A stretch of DNA of 64,000 bases, taken from Maricaulis sp. (GTDB lineage: Bacteria; Pseudomonadota; Alphaproteobacteria; Caulobacterales; Maricaulaceae). The DNA lies in contig NZ_JASBRI010000024.1 in NCBI RefSeq assembly GCF_030149515.1, positions 62,001 to 126,000 on the forward strand, written 5' to 3'. Shown piece after piece: positions 1-7,046 of this stretch. Numbering within the stretch: the first letter of the stretch is position 1; the number at the start of each line of letters is the position of its first letter. Made by a program: the position numbers and the translations under genes. Below the pieces are notes generated by a model. It saw nothing but the letters and a program-made list of their open reading frames with translations, was not told the origin of the DNA and did no database searches.

Positions 1-807
1 GAAACGCTGGCACGCGAGGGCGAGCGCGTGGAGGCCGGCGCGCCGCTCTTCCGTCTCCACGCTGCGCAGGAAACCGCCGCGCTGGCCGCGGCCGGAGCCC
101 GGATCGAGGCTGCCCGGGCGCGGTTCGACGACGCCGCGGCCGGTGCGCGCACACCCGAGATTGAAGCCGTGCGCGACCAGCTGGACCAGGCCCGCGCCGC
201 CGAGCGGGAGGCCCGCGATGCGCGGGCGCGTGCGCGCGAGCTGTTCGACAACGGGCATGTCAGCCGGGCCCGGCTCGACCAGGCCGAGGCCGCCGCCGAG
301 ACCGCCTCTGCCCGGGTTGCGGAAATGCGCCAGCGCCTGAGCGCGATCCAGCTGCCCGGCCGGGAGAACCGGTTGCGCGCGCTGGAAGCGGAAATTGCCG
401 CGGCCATGGCCGAGCGCGACCGCGCCGCCGATGCGCTGGCCCGGCGTGAGGTGCGCGCGCCGACGGCGGGCCGCATCCACCGCCAGATCCGTTTCGGGGG
501 CGAGCAGGCCGGTCCGGCCCGGCCGGTCTACGAGCTGTTGCCGCAAGGCGCTGTATACGCCCTCCTCTTCATCCCCGAACCCCGGCTGGCCGCCCATCCA
601 GTAGGCACGCGGCTGGATGTCGCCTGCGACAGCTGTCCGGCCGGGCTGACGGCCCGGATCGTCACCATCGCCGAGGATGCCGAATTCACCCCGCCGGTGA
701 TCTACTCGGACAATGAGCGCGCCCGCCTGGTCTATCGTGCCGAGGCCCGGTTCGAGGGCACGCCGCCGCCGCCCGGCACGCCGCTGCGTTTCGAGCCGCG
801 CTCATGA
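1..807 (+). CDS. HlyD-family membrane-fusion (adaptor) protein, 5' end outside window
   Basis: The reading frame is open from base 1 to the stop at 807, so the gene begins upstream of the window; the ATG at 28 is probably internal. The visible 268 residues are the adaptor part of a HlyD/YbhG-like periplasmic protein. They show the end of a lipoyl half (ERVEAGAPLFRL), a long Ala/Arg/Glu-rich helical hairpin (about residues 20-145), the returning lipoyl half (RREVRAPTAGRIHR) and a short beta-barrel region. Such adaptors link an inner-membrane ABC exporter to an outer-membrane channel. The stop overlaps the next ATG (ATGA at 804), so it is translationally coupled to the ABC ATPase and permease that follow. 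The N-terminal anchor cannot be seen. Confidence 0.9.
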   Translation, partial: ETLAREGERVEAGAPLFRLHAAQETAALAAAGARIEAARARFDDAAAGARTPEIEAVRDQLDQARAAEREARDARARARELFDNGHVSRARLDQAEAAAETASARVAEMRQRLSAIQLPGRENRLRALEAEIAAAMAERDRAADALARREVRAPTAGRIHRQIRFGGEQAGPARPVYELLPQGAVYALLFIPEPRLAAHPVGTRLDVACDSCPAGLTARIVTIAEDAEFTPPVIYSDNERARLVYRAEARFEGTPPPPGTPLRFEPRS

Positions 808-1730
808 GCGGTGAGCTGGCCATCGATGTGACGGGTCTCACCAAGCGCTTCGGCGAGAAGACAGTCGTCGACGATTTCGCCATGCAGGTGCCCAAGGGCG
901 CGATCTACGGCTTTCTGGGGCCGAACGGATCGGGCAAGACGACAACGATCCGGATGATGTGCGGCCTGCTGAAGCCCGATGGCGGCGGCGGTACGGCGCT
1001 GGGCTACGACATTGTCCGGGAAAGCCGCACGATCAAGTCGCGCGTGGGCTATATGACCCAGAAATTCTCGCTCTATGGCGATCTCACAGTGCGCGAGAAC
1101 CTCACCTTCATGGCGCGCCTGCATGCGCTGGACAATCCCGGACAGCACGTCGCCGCAGCGCTGGAGGAATACGAGCTGGCCCCACGCGCCAACCAGCTCG
1201 CCGACACCTTGTCGGGCGGCTGGAAGCAGCGTCTTGCGCTGGCAGCGGCCTCGATGCATTCGCCCGGCCTCCTGCTTCTGGACGAACCCACGGCGGGCGT
1301 CGACCCCAAGGCCCGGCGGGACTTCTGGGACCGTATTCGCGGCCTGGCCCGCAAGGGCGTCACCGTCCTGGTCTCGACCCACTACATGGACGAGGCCGTC
1401 CAGTGCGATTTCATCGCCTTCATTGCCTATGGCAGAAAACTGATCGATGCGCCCTCCGGCGAGATTCCCGAACGCGTCGGCCTGATCACCTGGCGGATCG
1501 AGGGCCGTAATCTGCAGCCGGTCTATGACGCCCTCTACCATGCGCCCGGAGTCGATCAGATTGCGCGCTTCGGCTCGGCCCTGCACGTTTCCGGCCGCGA
1601 TGCGGATGCGCTGGAGCGCGCCATCGCCCCCTATCGCGAGCGCGAAGGTCTGACCGTGGAACCGGCCAAGACCGGGCTGGAAGAGGCCTTTATCTGGCTG
1701 ATGACCGGATCGGAGGACAATTTCCAATGA
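804..1730 (+). CDS. ABC transporter ATP-binding protein (ABC-2 exporter type)
   Basis: This 308-residue protein is the ATPase of an ABC-2 type exporter. Walker A is GPNGSGKTT at residues 39-47, the signature is LSGGW at 136-140, and Walker B is LLLLDEP at 156-162, followed by an H-loop (STHYMDEA). The C-terminal about 80 residues after the nucleotide-binding domain match the extra domain seen in YbhF/YhiH-type exporters. In E. coli YbhF two nucleotide-binding domains are fused; here there is one. The start overlaps the upstream adaptor gene by 4 bp and the stop overlaps the downstream permease by 4 bp, so adaptor, ATPase and permease form one unit. The exported substrate cannot be told from sequence. 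Confidence 0.93.
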   Translation: MSGELAIDVTGLTKRFGEKTVVDDFAMQVPKGAIYGFLGPNGSGKTTTIRMMCGLLKPDGGGGTALGYDIVRESRTIKSRVGYMTQKFSLYGDLTVRENLTFMARLHALDNPGQHVAAALEEYELAPRANQLADTLSGGWKQRLALAAASMHSPGLLLLDEPTAGVDPKARRDFWDRIRGLARKGVTVLVSTHYMDEAVQCDFIAFIAYGRKLIDAPSGEIPERVGLITWRIEGRNLQPVYDALYHAPGVDQIARFGSALHVSGRDADALERAIAPYREREGLTVEPAKTGLEEAFIWLMTGSEDNFQ

Positions 1731-2833
1731 CCGGTTTCAGCCGCATCCTCGCCATGATCGGCAAGGAATTCATCCAGATGCTGCGCGACCGGCTGACCTT
1801 CGGCATGATGGTCGGCATTCCGGTGATGCAGCTCCTCCTGTTCGGCTATGCCATCAACACCGATCCGCGCCACCTGCCCACACTGGTGGAGATGGGCGAT
1901 AGCGGCCCGGCCAGCCGCGCCATCCTGCAGGCGATGGAAACTTCCAACTATTTCGACCTGGCCGGCATCACCACCTCCCGCGCGCAGACCGAAGCGGCCA
2001 TGCAGCAGGGCGATATCCTGTTCGTGGTGACCATCCCGCCCGATTTCGAACGCGACCTCCTGCGCGGCGCCCGGCCGCAAATCCTGCTCGACACGGATGC
2101 CTCGGACCCGGTCGCCGCCGGGGCCGGCACCGGTGCGTTTCCCACACTCGTCCAGAGGGCGCTGGAACCCATGCTCGGCGAGATGACCCCGCCGGTCGAG
2201 ACGGTGATCCAGCGCCGCTACAACCCCGCCGGCCGGACCGCACTCAATATCGTGCCGGGCCTGCTGGGCGTCATCCTGACCATGACCATGGCGATGATGA
2301 CCTCGATGGCGCTGACCCGCGAAGCCGAACGCGGCACGCTGGAAACCCTGCTGGCAACGCCCACGCGGCCCTATGAAGTCATGATCGGCAAGATCACGCC
2401 CTATATCCTCGTCGGCTTCATCCAGGTGGTGATCATGCTGGCCGGGGCGCGCTACCTGTTCGGCGTGCCCTTTCTCGGCTCGCCCCTGGCCTTCCTCGTC
2501 AGCGTCTCGCTCTTCATCCTGGTAAACCTGTCGCTGGGCTTTCTGTTCTCCACCATCGCCCGCACGCAGATGCAGGCCATGCAGATGACCTTCTTCGTCT
2601 TTCTGCCCTCGATCCTGTTGTCCGGCTTCATGTTCCCCTTTGCGGGCATGCCCGCCTGGGCCCAGATGCTGGGCCAGGCCCTGCCGACCACGCATTTCAT
2701 CCATGCCGTCCGCGCGATCATGCTGAAAGGGGCCCGGCTGGGCGATGTGGCCCCGGACATCTGGCCGCTCGCCGCGATCTTCGCCGCCATCGCGACGGTG
2801 GCGATGCTGCGCTACCGGCGCACGCTGGATTGA
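1727..2833 (+). CDS. ABC-2 type permease (YbhR/YhhJ-like)
   Basis: This 368-residue inner-membrane protein has the ABC-2 permease layout: an N-terminal transmembrane segment (about residues 22-42, MVGIPVMQLLLFGYAI), a large periplasmic domain (about 45-175) and five C-terminal membrane segments starting at IVPGLLGVILTMTMAMM. The conserved EAERGTLETLLATP segment is the cytoplasmic coupling region of this family. It follows the ATPase with an ATGA overlap. Only one permease gene is present, so it probably works as a homodimer, unlike YbhS/YbhR. After the stop the strand changes and an XRE unit converges on it. Confidence 0.93.
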   Translation: MTGFSRILAMIGKEFIQMLRDRLTFGMMVGIPVMQLLLFGYAINTDPRHLPTLVEMGDSGPASRAILQAMETSNYFDLAGITTSRAQTEAAMQQGDILFVVTIPPDFERDLLRGARPQILLDTDASDPVAAGAGTGAFPTLVQRALEPMLGEMTPPVETVIQRRYNPAGRTALNIVPGLLGVILTMTMAMMTSMALTREAERGTLETLLATPTRPYEVMIGKITPYILVGFIQVVIMLAGARYLFGVPFLGSPLAFLVSVSLFILVNLSLGFLFSTIARTQMQAMQMTFFVFLPSILLSGFMFPFAGMPAWAQMLGQALPTTHFIHAVRAIMLKGARLGDVAPDIWPLAAIFAAIATVAMLRYRRTLD

Positions 2834-2903
2834 GGTGGCGGACGATATGGTGCGGCGGCGGAGCACCCGGCCATCCCCTTTGATGGGGACGGATGACGCG
2901 CCC

Positions 2904-3104
2904 CTAGCCCTCCGCCTCATCGTCGAAGATCGCCTCGATCGGCTGGCCGAACAGGCGGGCGAGCTTGAAGGCCAGCGGCAGGGACGGGTCGTACTTGCCG
3001 GTTTCCAGCGCGTTGACGGTCTGGCGCGAGACCTCGAGCCGGTCGGCCAGGGCCTGCTGGCTCCAGCCGTGCTCGCCGCGCAATTCCCGGAGACGGTTCT
3101 TCAT
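2904..3104 (-). CDS. Small XRE-family helix-turn-helix regulator
   Basis: This 66-residue protein is almost entirely a Cro/C1-type helix-turn-helix. The helices are visible as LRELRGEHGWSQQALADRL (about 5-23) and SRQTVNALETGKYDPSLPLA (about 26-45), ending in LARLFGQPIEAIFDDEAEG. This is the short YozG-like class of XRE regulators that are usually encoded next to small membrane proteins. The ATG at 3104 overlaps the stop of the upstream membrane gene (ATGA, 3101-3104), and that gene in turn overlaps the one before it, so all three share one transcript. A palindrome in the promoter (3788-3803) is the obvious candidate for its binding site, implying autoregulation; that is inference. Confidence 0.9.
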   Translation of the reverse strand: MKNRLRELRGEHGWSQQALADRLEVSRQTVNALETGKYDPSLPLAFKLARLFGQPIEAIFDDEAEG

Positions 3105-3511
3105 CGCACCCGCACCTGCTGGACCATGGAGGCCACGGAATGGGCCACAGCGGCGACCGGCAGCATCATGGTCATGTTGATCGGCTCCATCGCGCCATAG
3201 ATCTCCGCCACGCCCAGTATGGCGGCCGCCAGCAGCATGGCCAGCATCGCCACGGCCGCGGCACGAACCTGGAACCGGGCGAGCATTTCGTCGATCGAGC
3301 GCACATAGTGCACGACCTCCCAGCCATACAGCACAAGCGGCAGGCAGGTCAGCAGGACCAGCGGCCAGACTGTTACCGCATCCCAACCGTTGCGAGAGGG
3401 ATCCCAGATCTTGTCGATGGCCACCAGGATGCCGGTGAAGGCCAGCATCAGGACCAGGGTGCGCCAGGAATAGCGTTTGAGGATACCGGCCTGTTTCGCG
3501 TCGTGGCTCAT
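3101..3511 (-). CDS. Small four-helix membrane protein of the XRE unit
   Basis: This 136-residue protein has about four predicted membrane helices: TLVLMLAFTGILVAI (about 17-33), WPLVLLTCLPLVLYG (about 50-66), AAAVAMLAMLLAAAILGVAEI (about 84-105) and MTMMLPVAAVAHSVASM (about 113-130). I do not recognise the family with certainty; size and context resemble DUF2178-like proteins that accompany small XRE regulators. The start is taken at the ATG at 3511, which overlaps the stop of the upstream gene by 4 bp; longer in-frame extensions would run over that gene. A role in sensing membrane state or controlling the regulator is plausible but unproven. Confidence 0.75.
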   Translation of the reverse strand: MSHDAKQAGILKRYSWRTLVLMLAFTGILVAIDKIWDPSRNGWDAVTVWPLVLLTCLPLVLYGWEVVHYVRSIDEMLARFQVRAAAVAMLAMLLAAAILGVAEIYGAMEPINMTMMLPVAAVAHSVASMVQQVRVR

Positions 3512-3768
3512 GACCGGCCTCCCCCGGTCCGGCCACCGGTCAGCAGCACGCCGATCCGCACCACGGCCATGACACCGAGGATGAAAACGGCCAGCGCGCC
3601 GGCCTTGATGCTGCGGGGCAGGTCGGCCAGGGCGGCCTTGACCGGCTCGATCAGGCCCGCCCCGAACTCGACCGCGGCAATGGCCGACACGAAGACGATG
3701 GCGAACAGCGCCAGCGAGACCAGCGACGGCACCGCCCCCTCCCCGTCTGTCCAATCGTGATCCTGCAT
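3508..3768 (-). CDS. Small two-helix membrane protein, first gene of the XRE unit
   Basis: This 86-residue protein has two hydrophobic segments (VSLALFAIVFVSAIAAVEFGA, about 16-37, and AGALAVFILGVMAVVRIGVLL, about 55-76) and an acidic N-terminus (MQDHDWTDGEG). The start at 3768 is chosen because a strong AAGGAG lies just upstream; a longer frame to 3822 would run over the promoter and operator. It heads the three-gene unit with overlapping genes. No enzymatic motif is visible and no family was recognised. Confidence 0.7.
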   Translation of the reverse strand: MQDHDWTDGEGAVPSLVSLALFAIVFVSAIAAVEFGAGLIEPVKAALADLPRSIKAGALAVFILGVMAVVRIGVLLTGGRTGGGRS

Positions 3769-3787
3769 GATGATCTCCTTGAAATTT

Positions 3788-3816
3788 GTAAAGCGTGCTT
3801 TACCAAATAATGTCAA
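3788..3816 (-). promoter_or_regulatory. Promoter with palindromic operator for the XRE unit
   Basis: On the minus strand a TTGACA (3811-3816) is followed after 18 nt by TTTACA (3787-3792). The perfect inverted repeat GTAAAGC-GT-GCTTTAC at 3788-3803 lies over the spacer and -10 region, where a bound repressor would block RNA polymerase. A second inverted repeat, GTCAAG-N4-CTTGAC at 3828-3843, lies upstream of the -35. The start codon is only about 20 nt downstream. Binding by the small XRE protein of the same unit is inferred. Confidence 0.6.
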
Positions 3817-3857
3817 GGACACTATACGTCAAGGTTGCTTGACTGCTTGTGCCGCAA

Positions 3858-3889
3858 AAAAGGGGCGCCTCGCAAGGAGCGCCCCTTTT
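3858..3889. terminator. Bidirectional hairpin terminator
   Basis: The inverted repeat AAAAGGGGCGC / GCGCCCCTTTT has an 11-bp stem and 10-nt loop with A and T tracts on both sides. It sits upstream of the XRE unit promoter and just past the 3' end of the peroxiredoxin-side intergenic region. Because the flanking minus-strand gene (peroxiredoxin) ends at 3910, the hairpin most likely terminates that transcript. Confidence 0.75.
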
Positions 3890-3909
3890 AGAAAGCCCTG
3901 GAAAGCGCC

Positions 3910-4563
3910 CTATTCGGCCGGTTCGTCGACCTTGTTGGGCTGTTTGGTGATGCGCAGATAGGGCTTGATCTTGTTGTAGCCCGCCGGGAAGAGCTTGTCG
4001 GCTTCCTCGTCGGAGAGCGAGGGCACAACGATCACATCCTGGCCGTCTTCCCAGTTGACCGGGGTGGCGACCTTGTATCCGTCGGTCAGCTGCAGGCTGT
4101 CGATCAGACGCAGCACTTCATTGAAGTTCCGGCCGGCGCTGGGCGGATAGGTGAAGGTGGCGCGGATCTTCTTGTTCGGATCGATGACATAGACCGAGCG
4201 CACGGTGACCTTCGGATCGGCGTTCGGATGGATCATCGAGTAGAGTCCGGACACTTTCTTGTCGACGTCGGCGATGATCGGGAAATTCATCGTCACGCTC
4301 TGGGTTTCCTCGATATCCTTGATCCAGCCCTTGTGATCCTCGACGCTGTCCACGGACAGGGCGATCGCCTTGGCATTGCGCTTGGCAAACTCGTCCTTCA
4401 GCCTCGCGGTGAAGCCAAGCTCGGTGGTGCAGACCGGGGTATAGTCGGCCGGGTGCGAGAAGAAGACGACCCAGTTGTCGCCGATCCACTCGTGGAAATT
4501 GATCGGACCCGTGCTGGTCTCGGCATCGAAGTTCGGGGCGGTATCGCCTAGCAGAAGACCCAT
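3910..4563 (-). CDS. 1-Cys peroxiredoxin (Prx6/AhpC-TSA family)
   Basis: This 217-residue cytosolic enzyme reduces peroxides. The peroxidatic cysteine is Cys45 in the motif PADYTPVCTTE. The C-terminal domain (about residues 150-217, with NWEDGQDVIVVPSLSDEEA) is typical of the Prx6 subfamily. No other cysteine is visible in the protein, which fits a 1-Cys mechanism needing an external thiol donor. It stands alone on the minus strand with a hairpin terminator behind it and a divergent phosphatase gene in front. Confidence 0.95.
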   Translation of the reverse strand: MGLLLGDTAPNFDAETSTGPINFHEWIGDNWVVFFSHPADYTPVCTTELGFTARLKDEFAKRNAKAIALSVDSVEDHKGWIKDIEETQSVTMNFPIIADVDKKVSGLYSMIHPNADPKVTVRSVYVIDPNKKIRATFTYPPSAGRNFNEVLRLIDSLQLTDGYKVATPVNWEDGQDVIVVPSLSDEEADKLFPAGYNKIKPYLRITKQPNKVDEPAE

Positions 4564-4693
4564 GGTTCTCTCCTCGGTTCAAATGGGGGATAAATCGCTC
4601 TAGGACTAGGTGCGCTCTAGGCGGCACGATTGCAAGACCCCGTTTCGCCGCAACCAGACTCCGAACCCGCCCGGAAACGACCTGCCGATATCC

Positions 4694-5185
4694 ATGACCA
4701 CAACCCTTATCCTCATGCGCCACGCCAAGGCCGTCGACCGGCTCGAAGCGGAAGACGATTTCCAGCGCGGCCTGACGCCGCGCGGCCGGGCCGACAGCGC
4801 GGCCGCTGCCGATGCGCTGGCCGACCACGGGCTGCGGGTCGATCTGGCCCTCGTCTCGCCCTCCTGGCGCACGCGGCAGACCTATGACCAGCTGGTGCCG
4901 CAACTGGGCGAGCCTGAGCTGGACGATCCCATGGCGCTCTATCACGCCTCCACGGACATGCTGGAACGCGCCACAAACAACGCCATCGACCGGGCCGGGA
5001 CCATCCTTCTGGTCGGACACAATCCGGGGATTGGCGGGTTTGCGCACAAGCTGGCCCAGGCCTGCGGGGCGATGAGAGCGATGCCGCTGGGCTATCCCAC
5101 GGCGACAGCGGCTGTCTTCACCCTGGAGGAAGGCGATCTGGCCCGCCCGCAATTCCTGACCATATTCAATCCCAAGGCGGCATAG
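4694..5185 (+). CDS. SixA-like histidine phosphatase
   Basis: This 163-residue protein belongs to the histidine phosphatase (phosphoglycerate mutase-like) superfamily. The catalytic RHA motif is at residues 9-11 (LILMRHAKA), and the second histidine is in LLVGHNPGIGG. Size and sequence match SixA, which removes phosphate from phosphohistidine proteins such as ArcB or PTS components in E. coli. The start was put at the ATG at 4694; a longer frame to 4610 would add 28 residues with no homology expected and would overlap the divergent promoter region of the peroxiredoxin gene. The substrate in this organism is unknown. Confidence 0.87.
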   Translation: MTTTLILMRHAKAVDRLEAEDDFQRGLTPRGRADSAAAADALADHGLRVDLALVSPSWRTRQTYDQLVPQLGEPELDDPMALYHASTDMLERATNNAIDRAGTILLVGHNPGIGGFAHKLAQACGAMRAMPLGYPTATAAVFTLEEGDLARPQFLTIFNPKAA

Positions 5186-5338
5186 CCCGGATATCCGCGT
5201 TCCAGCCGGCCCGCGCCGGGTTTCCCGCCGGGCCCGGTCCCGATTCTGAAAACGCTCACAGGCCGGCGGCGATCGGCGACGCCAGTCCTGCAGCGAACCG
5301 GTTCCGAGTGTGGATGGCGCGGGAGAGGTTGTCGAGGA

Positions 5339-6070
5339 TCATGGGGACGCCTCGCAGGGTTGACCCGTTTCTCTGGCGATTTCGCGGCATACGCTTTGGA
5401 GCTGGTCCAAATATCTCACCAGATAAGACGAGAAAATTGCATGCATCCGCGTGGCTTCAACGACCGCGCTCGCGGCTTGCGGGTCACTTGCAAGCCCGTC
5501 CAGATCAACGCGCACCGCCGTTCGGACCGGGACAGATGTGGGGGTGTGAAACACGTAAGGCCGCCAATAGTCCGCCATTGACGACAGCCCGCTCCGGAAG
5601 CTGGCTTGCTGGCTTTGCACCCACAAGAGATCCGACCGCAGCTCGTTCAGCTGCGTCATCAGGCGATCACTGCGGATCAGCGCCAGATCGCCAGATTGTT
5701 CGAGTGCGTCATATGATGGCTGACTGAGCGGTGGGCGGCTGAAATACAGGATGCGGGCCATGCCATCCTCGAATGCCGCGCGGTCTTCATCACGCACCGA
5801 CCCGGCGGTGACGGCGTCCGCGAGAATGCGGAAATTCTCGTCCTGCTCTGCGTTGCGATCGATTCGTTCGGACAGTTCGGCGATGTTTTGCTCGATATCC
5901 TGCTGAATTCGAGCGAGCGCCATCGATTCCGCCACGCGATCCTGCCGGTCCGCATTCCACGCCGTAATCTGGAAACCGATCACAACACCCGCGATGACGA
6001 TGACGAATTCCAGCGCCACGGCGAACCAGTTCTGTTCGCGGATGGCGCGGCTGATGCGGGCGAGGATCAT
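5339..6070 (-). CDS. DUF6090-like single-anchor membrane protein, copy 2
   Basis: This 243-residue protein has one N-terminal membrane helix (WFAVALEFVIVIAGVVIGFQITAW, about 13-36) followed by a mostly helical soluble domain with several glutamine- and aspartate-rich stretches. The pattern of an 'IGFQI..WN' helix at the N-terminus resembles DUF6090 proteins, whose function is unknown. It is a paralogue of the gene just upstream: both begin with MIL-x2-ISRAIR-x-QNWFAV and share the same membrane helix. The ATG at 6070 overlaps the stop of that gene (ATGA), so the two are translationally coupled. Two cysteines close to the C-terminus (SVCREIARETGQPCEASP) are conserved in the sister protein (DMCTAIAERTGRPCNPP). 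Confidence 0.75.
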   Translation of the reverse strand: MILARISRAIREQNWFAVALEFVIVIAGVVIGFQITAWNADRQDRVAESMALARIQQDIEQNIAELSERIDRNAEQDENFRILADAVTAGSVRDEDRAAFEDGMARILYFSRPPLSQPSYDALEQSGDLALIRSDRLMTQLNELRSDLLWVQSQQASFRSGLSSMADYWRPYVFHTPTSVPVRTAVRVDLDGLASDPQAASAVVEATRMHAIFSSYLVRYLDQLQSVCREIARETGQPCEASP

Positions 6071-6813
6071 TCGGATGTATCCTCCGGCGGGTTGCAGGGG
6101 CGACCGGTCCGTTCCGCTATTGCTGTGCACATGTCCTGTGCCAATCCCAGTGTACGGCGAGTCCACTCCGTGACCGCGCGCTGACTGTTATTGCCGAGAA
6201 GAAGGCGCTGAAGAAACGCATCGTCCCGGCTCAGGACATCGAAGTCGAATTCCCAGCGCCGCTCTCGGACCGTATCCGGAGCATAAACCAGCCGGGCACC
6301 GGCCTGACCCACGAATAGCGGGTCCTCAATGCGCAGCCGGATATAATCGATCTGCGCCTGCAGGAACGTCAGCTGGGCATGATAGTCGCCGATAGCGGCG
6401 CGTAGTTCCGGAGACCCGATCTCCGAAAATTCTCCGGCATTGATCAACTCGTCATAGACCGAGCGCGGCGGAAAGGCGGCCGGCAGGATCCCGACGGAAT
6501 TGAGCCCCTGGGCCATCTCGCGCGGGTTGGCGTCCGACCAGTCATTGGCCTGCAACCGCTCGATTGCCTCGGTCCGCAAGGCATTCATCCGTTCGTGGAG
6601 TTGGACGTGTCCCCGGTGATAGGCAACGATCTGTTCCGCCTCGTCATGCAGCCGCTCCAGCGCCGCATTCCGCCGCATCTCTGCCGCGCGCTCATCCGCC
6701 CAGGCCGAAATCTGGAAACCGATCACCACGCCGGCGATGACGATCACGAATTCCAAGACTACCGCGAACCAGTTCTGTGTCCGGATCGCCCTGGAGATGT
6801 TCTGCAGGATCAT
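6067..6813 (-). CDS. DUF6090-like single-anchor membrane protein, copy 1
   Basis: This 248-residue protein starts MILQNISRAIRTQNWFAV and has a single membrane helix at about residues 13-36, then a soluble helical region (about 40-248) ending with a Cys-x11-Cys pair. The start is at 6813 because the homologous start in the tandem paralogue is the same MIL motif. It is the first gene of a coupled pair with a 4-bp overlap. No catalytic motif can be seen; a structural or sensing role at the inner membrane is possible. The 233 bp upstream to the divergent glycosyltransferase gene must contain both promoters. Confidence 0.75.
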   Translation of the reverse strand: MILQNISRAIRTQNWFAVVLEFVIVIAGVVIGFQISAWADERAAEMRRNAALERLHDEAEQIVAYHRGHVQLHERMNALRTEAIERLQANDWSDANPREMAQGLNSVGILPAAFPPRSVYDELINAGEFSEIGSPELRAAIGDYHAQLTFLQAQIDYIRLRIEDPLFVGQAGARLVYAPDTVRERRWEFDFDVLSRDDAFLQRLLLGNNSQRAVTEWTRRTLGLAQDMCTAIAERTGRPCNPPEDTSE

Positions 6814-7046
6814 GGCCTGCCCCCCGAATACCGGCACTAACCATCGGGTGACTTTCAGGAGATCGCAAACGGAAATTGACCGGTGCTTCGCGGCGATGCC
6901 CGGAGCCACCGCCTTCGTGGACCCGGGGCCGGTCAGGCACCGACAGCCGGGCCCAACGATGCGCGCTCCCGGGTTCGGATGACTCGCGTTATGAGTGTAT
7001 ATATGCTTTTGTGCCCGTTATGAGAGCTTTCTAGGGGAATGGCTGT

